NCBI GenBank assembly: GCA_023424585.1
Contig: JAFADT010000762.1
Span: forward strand, 1 to 6,446
Source: Pseudomonadota bacterium
GTDB lineage: Bacteria; Myxococcota; Myxococcia; Myxococcales; Myxococcaceae
Direction of reading: 5' to 3'
Length of the DNA: 6,446 nucleotides
In this document: positions 5,106-6,446 of the stretch, piece after piece
Numbering within the stretch: the stretch's first letter is position 1
Layout: the number at the start of each line of letters is the position of its first letter
Translations under genes and position numbers: made by a program
The notes under the pieces: generated by a model
Told to the model about the DNA's origin: nothing
The model's database searches: none
The model's input: the letters and a program-made list of their open reading frames with translations, nothing else

Positions 5106-6446
5106 ACGGGAATGGGCACCACGGCGCCCGATGGTGAGTTCGCTGATGTGCTCCAGGAAGTCCGGGACGAGCTTGGAGGAGATGATCCACAGGTAGGGAT
5201 CCGGGCCGTCGTGCAGGCCGCACTCCTGGATGTAGTCGCCGCCCTCGTCCTCGCGCAGGTAGAGGAAGGAGGGGCGGTTGCGCTCGGCGTACCAGCGGCG
5301 GGCCGCGTCCAGGAGCGCCGAGTACGCGCGCGTCCCATCCTCCAGCAGCGGGAACAGGCGCGTGTTGTCCAGCAGGCGGAAGAGGTTCGCGCCCAGCTGG
5401 CCCAGCTCCACCACGGCGGCGGCGCAGGGGACGCCGTCACGGCGCGCGACCAGGACGGTGCGCTCGCGCTCCATGCCGTAGCTCTTCCACTTCGCCGTCA
5501 CGGGCCCCATGTCCAGCCGGTCGCGCGTGAGGTCCAACGACTGCACGTAGCACTCGGGGAAGCGCTGCGAGATGGTCGCCGCCAGCAGGCTCAGCTCGCT
5601 CGCGGTGGCGGGGCCCACGCTGTACGGGTGCACGCGGCCGGTCAGCTCATGGCTGAAGGCCTTCATCTTCTGGATCTTCCGCGTGAACGCCAGGGGCGAG
5701 CCGGCCTCCATCTGCCGCTGCGCGTACTTCACGTGCGCCTTGTTGATCCACGGGTTGAGGGCCTCCACGTAGGCCACCACCCAGTGGAAGTCCGGGTCGC
5801 TCTGCGGGTGCTCGAAGGTGCGCAGGTAGAGGTCGCGCATGATGGCGCCCGCCTCCTGCACCCCCGTCGGCGGCTTGCCGGGCCGCTTCGCCACCTGGTG
5901 GCCCAGCCACGCGTGGCGGTACGGCTTGGTGAAGGACAGCGTCGCCTCGATGCCGCGCTCGGACGGCCACACCGCGTTGCAGAACAGCTGCGGCACCTCC
6001 GCGGCGCGCTTCGCGAGCGACGCGAAGTTCTGCTTCAGCTCCTCGAACTCCGCCGGGGTGCTGCCGCCCAGGCTGAAGAAGCCGGAGCGGTTGAACAGGT
6101 CCCACAGCTGATCCACCAGGCCCTCGCTGGTGCGCGTGGCCGGGGACAGCGTCTGGGACACGAAGCGCACCCAGCGCGCCTCGTCGGAGGAGTAGGGCAG
6201 CACGCTCAGGCCGCACATCACGGTGCCGTCCGCGCGCATGCCGCTGACGTAGCGGATCTCCCCGCGCACGCTCACGCGCTGGCCGTCGCCCAGCTCCAGC
6301 TCGATGAGGGGCGGCAGCAGACCCGGGAAGAGCAGGTCCTGCGGCTGGCAGCGCATGCACAGGCCGGAGAAGGAGATGTCCAGCACCTCGCGGCGCATCA
6401 GCCCCTGCTCCCGCCAGAGCGGGTGGTGGAAGCGCGCGTGCACGCC
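5103..6446 (-). CDS. PilZ-domain protein with GNAT-like C-terminal region, N-terminus cut by window edge
   Basis: At least 447 residues of this protein lie in the window; the frame is open through the right edge, and the GTG at 6443 is probably internal. Numbering from that codon, residues 1 to about 98 look like a PilZ domain: LDISFSGLCMRC carries the D22-x-S24-x2-G27 c-di-GMP-binding motif, and beta-strand-like segments IELELGDGQRVSVRGEIRYV and VMCGLSVL follow. The RxxxR motif that should precede it would lie at or beyond the edge, so c-di-GMP binding is likely but unproven. Residues about 105-275 and 276-440 resemble acyltransferase-type (GNAT-like) lobes. The best hints are FHWVVAYVEALNPW (219-232) and the strand pair RTVLVARRDGVPCAAAVVEL (328-347), followed by NLFRLLDN. 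No acetyl-CoA loop is clear enough to claim activity. It is cytoplasmic, with no membrane span seen, and is the first visible gene of an operon with the iron-containing oxidase. The function of the C-terminal half is inferred from pattern only. Confidence 0.8.
   Translation of the reverse strand, partial: GVHARFHHPLWREQGLMRREVLDISFSGLCMRCQPQDLLFPGLLPPLIELELGDGQRVSVRGEIRYVSGMRADGTVMCGLSVLPYSSDEARWVRFVSQTLSPATRTSEGLVDQLWDLFNRSGFFSLGGSTPAEFEELKQNFASLAKRAAEVPQLFCNAVWPSERGIEATLSFTKPYRHAWLGHQVAKRPGKPPTGVQEAGAIMRDLYLRTFEHPQSDPDFHWVVAYVEALNPWINKAHVKYAQRQMEAGSPLAFTRKIQKMKAFSHELTGRVHPYSVGPATASELSLLAATISQRFPECYVQSLDLTRDRLDMGPVTAKWKSYGMERERTVLVARRDGVPCAAAVVELGQLGANLFRLLDNTRLFPLLEDGTRAYSALLDAARRWYAERNRPSFLYLREDEGGDYIQECGLHDGPDPYLWIISSKLVPDFLEHISELTIGRRGAHSR

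Noticed and set aside
1..6446. tRNA, rRNA, CRISPR array, insertion sequence or attachment site
   Set aside because: No cloverleaf-like sequence, regularly spaced repeats, transposase motifs or terminal inverted repeats were found in reading both strands.

Overview
The window is a very GC-rich bacterial segment (about 70% GC by eye, nearly all third codon positions G or C). It carries six protein genes, two of them cut by the window edges. Base composition, the PilZ protein with a long acyltransferase-like C-terminus, and the mix of oxidative tailoring enzymes suggest a myxobacterium (Myxococcus or Corallococcus-like). That placement is an inference from style, since no rRNA or marker gene is present.

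Left part (1-2258): a cytochrome P450 lacking its N-terminus runs rightward to 1090. It ends at a bidirectional hairpin and faces a leftward small gene (1156-1356, 66 residues, unknown function). That small gene has a strong Shine-Dalgarno buried in a hairpin and an inverted TTGAAG repeat upstream. Next, also leftward, is a class I SAM-dependent methyltransferase (1464-2258), followed by its own terminator-like hairpin at 1414-1439.

Centre (2259-2703): a 445-base intergenic region separates the divergent methyltransferase and FAD monooxygenase genes. It is less GC-rich and holds three dyad symmetries: an 11-bp perfect inverted repeat, an AT-rich palindrome-like island, and a 10-bp stem just before the monooxygenase. 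This looks like a shared control region.

Right part (2704-6446): an aromatic-ring-type FAD monooxygenase (2704-4344) runs rightward. It converges on a leftward two-gene operon, and the two facing stop codons lie within one 16-bp perfect palindrome. The operon encodes a PilZ-domain protein with a GNAT-like C-terminal half (5103 to beyond the right edge), then a heme-oxygenase-fold iron enzyme (4349-5092). The second gene's Shine-Dalgarno overlaps the first gene's stop codon.

Functionally, the P450, methyltransferase and FAD monooxygenase look like a tailoring set that hydroxylates and methylates a small, probably aromatic or lipophilic molecule. No scaffold-building enzyme lies in the window, so the substrate is unknown. 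The PilZ/acyltransferase-like plus iron-oxidase operon is the most unusual part: it pairs a possible c-di-GMP-responsive protein with a putative oxidase. No tRNA, rRNA, mobile element or CRISPR array was seen.
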